A stretch of 14,879 nt of DNA from Clostridiaceae bacterium. GTDB lineage: Bacteria > Bacillota > Clostridia > Oscillospirales > Acutalibacteraceae. The notes under the pieces were generated by a model. That model searched no databases and had not been told where the DNA came from. It saw only the letters and a program-made list of their open reading frames with translations. Positions within the stretch are counted from its first letter, which is position 1. Each line of letters starts with the position of its first letter. This document shows positions 12,722 through 14,879 of the stretch, piece by piece. The DNA lies in the NCBI GenBank assembly GCA_904501685.1, contig CAJGBX010000028.1, positions 1 through 14,879 on the forward strand, read 5' to 3'. A program made the translations under genes and the position numbers.

Positions 12722-13792
12722 CTAATTATTAACCATATCGTATATTAAATATTTACCGCCGACGTGCCTGAAATAAACAGTCACATCAACAATTTCAATA
12801 TGTTCCTTATTTTCGTAGCTTATCAATGTATCCTTTAACGAAACACGGCACGAAAAAACCTCATTAGTATACTTTATAAAATCGCATGCCTTTTCGTCAG
12901 AAATGCGGTAAGACTTATGCTTCCAGAGCCAGGATGTCGACACAGTTTCTATATCCCTATACAATTTTGCCGACGAGTCAAGAAACGGTGCAATATTTGT
13001 AAATTCACTGTTATTGGAAAGATATTTTGCATATTCAATTATTGCTTTAATAGCATATGATGAATGTTCATTTTGAAGCTCAGCACTGTAAACCTTTGCG
13101 ACAGTGTAGCATTTCGTATCTTCATCATACTCAGCCAAGTCTTCATTACCTTCAGGTGATATTACAACTGCCAAAGGCTCAAAAAACAGGCTTGAAACAG
13201 TATATTTATCATACAAAATGCCCTCTACACCCTTTGGCATATGAGAATACGAAGCATCTTTTATATCAGTTTCGGTAATATACGACGAATCAACCTCAAT
13301 ATCATTAATCTTAAGCTTAAAGCCCTTTTTAACCAATATCTCTGCAGAACGGTTATTTTCAAAGGTAAAGTCAACATCAGCCACTTTATAGCCTTTTAAT
13401 CCAAAGCCTTCACTCTTATCAACAGAAAGAGTAAATTTTGCAAGCTCGGAATTATTATTAGTTACTGTGTATTCCTCACTGCCGTCAGGATTTGATGCGG
13501 TTGCAAAGAAATTCAGCTTAGATAAATCATAATTTTTCTTAAATTCAGTATTAATACTGTCCTTAGTTTCAAATTTCAAAGAACCCGGTGCATACTGCTC
13601 AACAAGATAACCGATATTACCAATCTTGAAACTTTTATTAAAGAAACTTTGAGCGACATTATCAGGTCTTGTAGACTCAAACGCATCCAAAAATGACCAC
13701 AAAACAATAGCTGCTGCAATAAGAAGAACTACAAAAATGGAAACCACCAACAGAAATATTTTTGAAAACAGTGACATATCTTTAATTTTCAT
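12722..13792 (-). CDS. Membrane-anchored extracytoplasmic protein of unknown function
   Basis: A 356-residue protein that I do not recognise. It has a short cytoplasmic start, one membrane helix (about 11-34) and no lipobox, so most of it should be a membrane-tethered domain outside the cell. The rest is rich in Asp, Glu, Ser, Asn and Lys and alternates predicted strands and helices. The last 120 residues end in alternating strands (CRVSLKDTLISYEN, HIEIVDVTVYFRHVGG, KYLIYDMVNN) that resemble an NTF2-like fold. That resemblance is by eye only. The ATG is preceded by AAGGTGA inside the end of the upstream glycosidase gene, which stops 4 bases before, so the two are probably translationally coupled. 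PAP2 follows after 18 bases. Its position suggests work with the glycosidase, perhaps on the cell envelope, but no function is assigned. Confidence 0.8.
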   Translation of the reverse strand: MKIKDMSLFSKIFLLVVSIFVVLLIAAAIVLWSFLDAFESTRPDNVAQSFFNKSFKIGNIGYLVEQYAPGSLKFETKDSINTEFKKNYDLSKLNFFATASNPDGSEEYTVTNNNSELAKFTLSVDKSEGFGLKGYKVADVDFTFENNRSAEILVKKGFKLKINDIEVDSSYITETDIKDASYSHMPKGVEGILYDKYTVSSLFFEPLAVVISPEGNEDLAEYDEDTKCYTVAKVYSAELQNEHSSYAIKAIIEYAKYLSNNSEFTNIAPFLDSSAKLYRDIETVSTSWLWKHKSYRISDEKACDFIKYTNEVFSCRVSLKDTLISYENKEHIEIVDVTVYFRHVGGKYLIYDMVNN

Positions 13793-13796
13793 AGCT

Positions 13797-14879
13797 TCAC
13801 CTTTTTACACAAAAATAAGTTGGAATAGTTCTCGGTGAGAAAAACGCCTTATAGCGGTTGGCAAGGCCTTTTTTCTGATACTCATCTAATGTTGATACAT
13901 CAATATTATACTTGGTATAGTAGTCCTCATAATACATAACCGTTGAAGAACCGCCGTCTAACATACCTGCAGTAACTGCACCGTAACTAACCATAATATC
14001 TATAACATCATTATAATTTGCACCAATACTTGACGGGGAACGTCCGTCAGTTACAAGCAATATGATTGTTCCATCCTCACGCTGACCTATAGCGGTCCTT
14101 TGAGCAACACCTGTATTACCCTTTTTATAATAGATATGGACACCTTTTTCATCGGATTTAATAAGAGTATTTCCATACTTAAACGACACACCGTCACGAA
14201 TACCGAGTGACTCTGCCTTAGCCGTAGTCATACCCTCAGACACAACCAAACGGTCATTTTTATCAATGCCTATAAAAGTTCGTCCTCCGCCCTCATTCCA
14301 AACACATTTACCGTTTGAATAGGTCATACCAATTGGAATATTGCCCAAGCCTAGCCCGTTTTCATCATAAAACTCACCGCCGTTAACGGCAACAATTGCA
14401 TCATATTTCTTAGCAATTTCAAAAACAGTTTTACCCCGTTTTGCGGCATAGGTTTCATCCGAAGCACCAACAAAAAGCCTACTCGGGTCTTTAACAAGCA
14501 ATATGTAAGCCTTAAAGCCGTTATGAGTTTCGACTATGTACTTCATTCCGTCGATATACTCATCGTCTTCGCCCTCTTTGTTATCGTCACCAAAATAGTT
14601 ATCCTTATTAATTGTCAGCTGTGAATCCTCGAAGCTTTTATCGACAATCTGCTTAACGGTAGCATCTGACAAAAACAGTCCGGGTACCCACTTTGTGGCG
14701 CTTGCCTGCATAGCCGACAAAACAAGTGCATCGCGTAAGGTTTTACTCGGTCCATTCGCAACAATAAAAAGCAAAACATATACCGTAACAACTAAATAAG
14801 CAATAGCAGTACCGATACAGGCAAAGGTTCTTAATACTACCCTACCGGCAGTCAAACGTTTTTTACGGGGAATAAGAAC
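13797..14879 (-). CDS. Membrane-anchored phosphodiester glycosidase, NAGPA family (5' end cut by window)
   Basis: Predicted extracytoplasmic enzyme of the NAGPA (phosphodiester glycosidase) family, which removes sugars such as N-acetylglucosamine linked through a phosphodiester. The frame stays open to the window edge (VLIPRKKRLTAGR...). The basic stretch before the membrane helix (about residues 19-41 of the 360 visible) looks like the cytoplasmic start, so the true start lies beyond the window. A TTG at 14855 has no convincing ribosome binding site. An acidic linker (DDNKEGEDDEY) precedes the catalytic domain. Family landmarks are VNGGEFYDE (165-173), the GGGRTFIGID block near 197, RTAIG (261-265), DGR (278-280) and LDGGSS (307-312). 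It is the first visible gene of the five-gene operon, and its stop is 4 bases before the next start. The substrate is unknown, with teichoic-acid-like or other envelope glycans a guess from family and context. Confidence 0.9.
   Translation of the reverse strand, partial: VLIPRKKRLTAGRVVLRTFACIGTAIAYLVVTVYVLLFIVANGPSKTLRDALVLSAMQASATKWVPGLFLSDATVKQIVDKSFEDSQLTINKDNYFGDDNKEGEDDEYIDGMKYIVETHNGFKAYILLVKDPSRLFVGASDETYAAKRGKTVFEIAKKYDAIVAVNGGEFYDENGLGLGNIPIGMTYSNGKCVWNEGGGRTFIGIDKNDRLVVSEGMTTAKAESLGIRDGVSFKYGNTLIKSDEKGVHIYYKKGNTGVAQRTAIGQREDGTIILLVTDGRSPSSIGANYNDVIDIMVSYGAVTAGMLDGGSSTVMYYEDYYTKYNIDVSTLDEYQKKGLANRYKAFFSPRTIPTYFCVKR

Noticed and set aside
14853..14855. TTG at 14855 as the start of the phosphodiester glycosidase
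   Set aside because: The frame stays open to the window edge with a basic RKKR stretch that fits the cytoplasmic end before the membrane helix, and no ribosome binding site precedes the TTG. The gene is treated as cut at its 5' end.

Overview
The window looks like a chromosomal segment of an AT-rich, low-GC Gram-positive bacterium, probably a gut-type clostridium of the Ruminococcaceae/Oscillospirales kind. The basis is AGGAGG-type ribosome binding sites, TTGNNN-17/18-TAAAAT promoters, lipoprotein signal peptides, a CsoR-type copper repressor and the protein families present. The species is an inference. There are no RNA genes of known class, CRISPR arrays, insertion sequences or phage genes.

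Left part (1-5137, all minus strand). The left edge cuts a CDP-alcohol phosphatidyltransferase (probably PgsA). It overlaps the end of an AI-2E family membrane protein that has its own clear promoter at 1538-1566. Next comes a copper-resistance operon, read right to left: the repressor csoR, the Cu(I) exporting ATPase copA with a metal-binding domain at each end, and a Sfp-type phosphopantetheinyl transferase 35 bases after copA. A CsoR-type operator (ATATACCC-N5-GGGTATAT) lies just downstream of the csoR -10 box. Inside copA, a strong Shine-Dalgarno sequence precedes an in-frame ATG that would give a free 66-residue CopZ-like copper chaperone.

Centre (5149-10220, plus strand). Three paralogous solute-binding lipoproteins (466, 466 and 468 residues) are repeated with a period of 1699-1700 bases. 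Each copy is a complete transcription unit with its own extended -10 promoter, a leader of about 133 bases and a GC-rich terminator. The leaders keep a long-range paired architecture and an invariant 14-base core that could be a regulatory RNA, a LacI/CcpA-type operator, or both. No permease or ATPase gene is present, so these are orphan binding proteins. They differ mostly in a few short patches that may line the ligand pocket, and copy 2 looks like a mosaic of the other two.

Right part (10228-14879, minus strand). Five tightly spaced genes appear to form an operon that starts beyond the right edge. In order of transcription they are a membrane-anchored phosphodiester glycosidase (NAGPA family, 5' end cut), a membrane-anchored protein of unknown function, a PAP2 lipid phosphatase, a diacylglycerol-kinase-family lipid kinase and a membrane-anchored alpha/beta hydrolase. 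They end against the terminator of the third binding-protein gene. The set points to envelope lipid or glycan metabolism.

Several starts were moved to where the ribosome binding site places them: the phosphopantetheinyl transferase, csoR, the lipid kinase and the PAP2 gene. The rightmost gene is open to the window edge.
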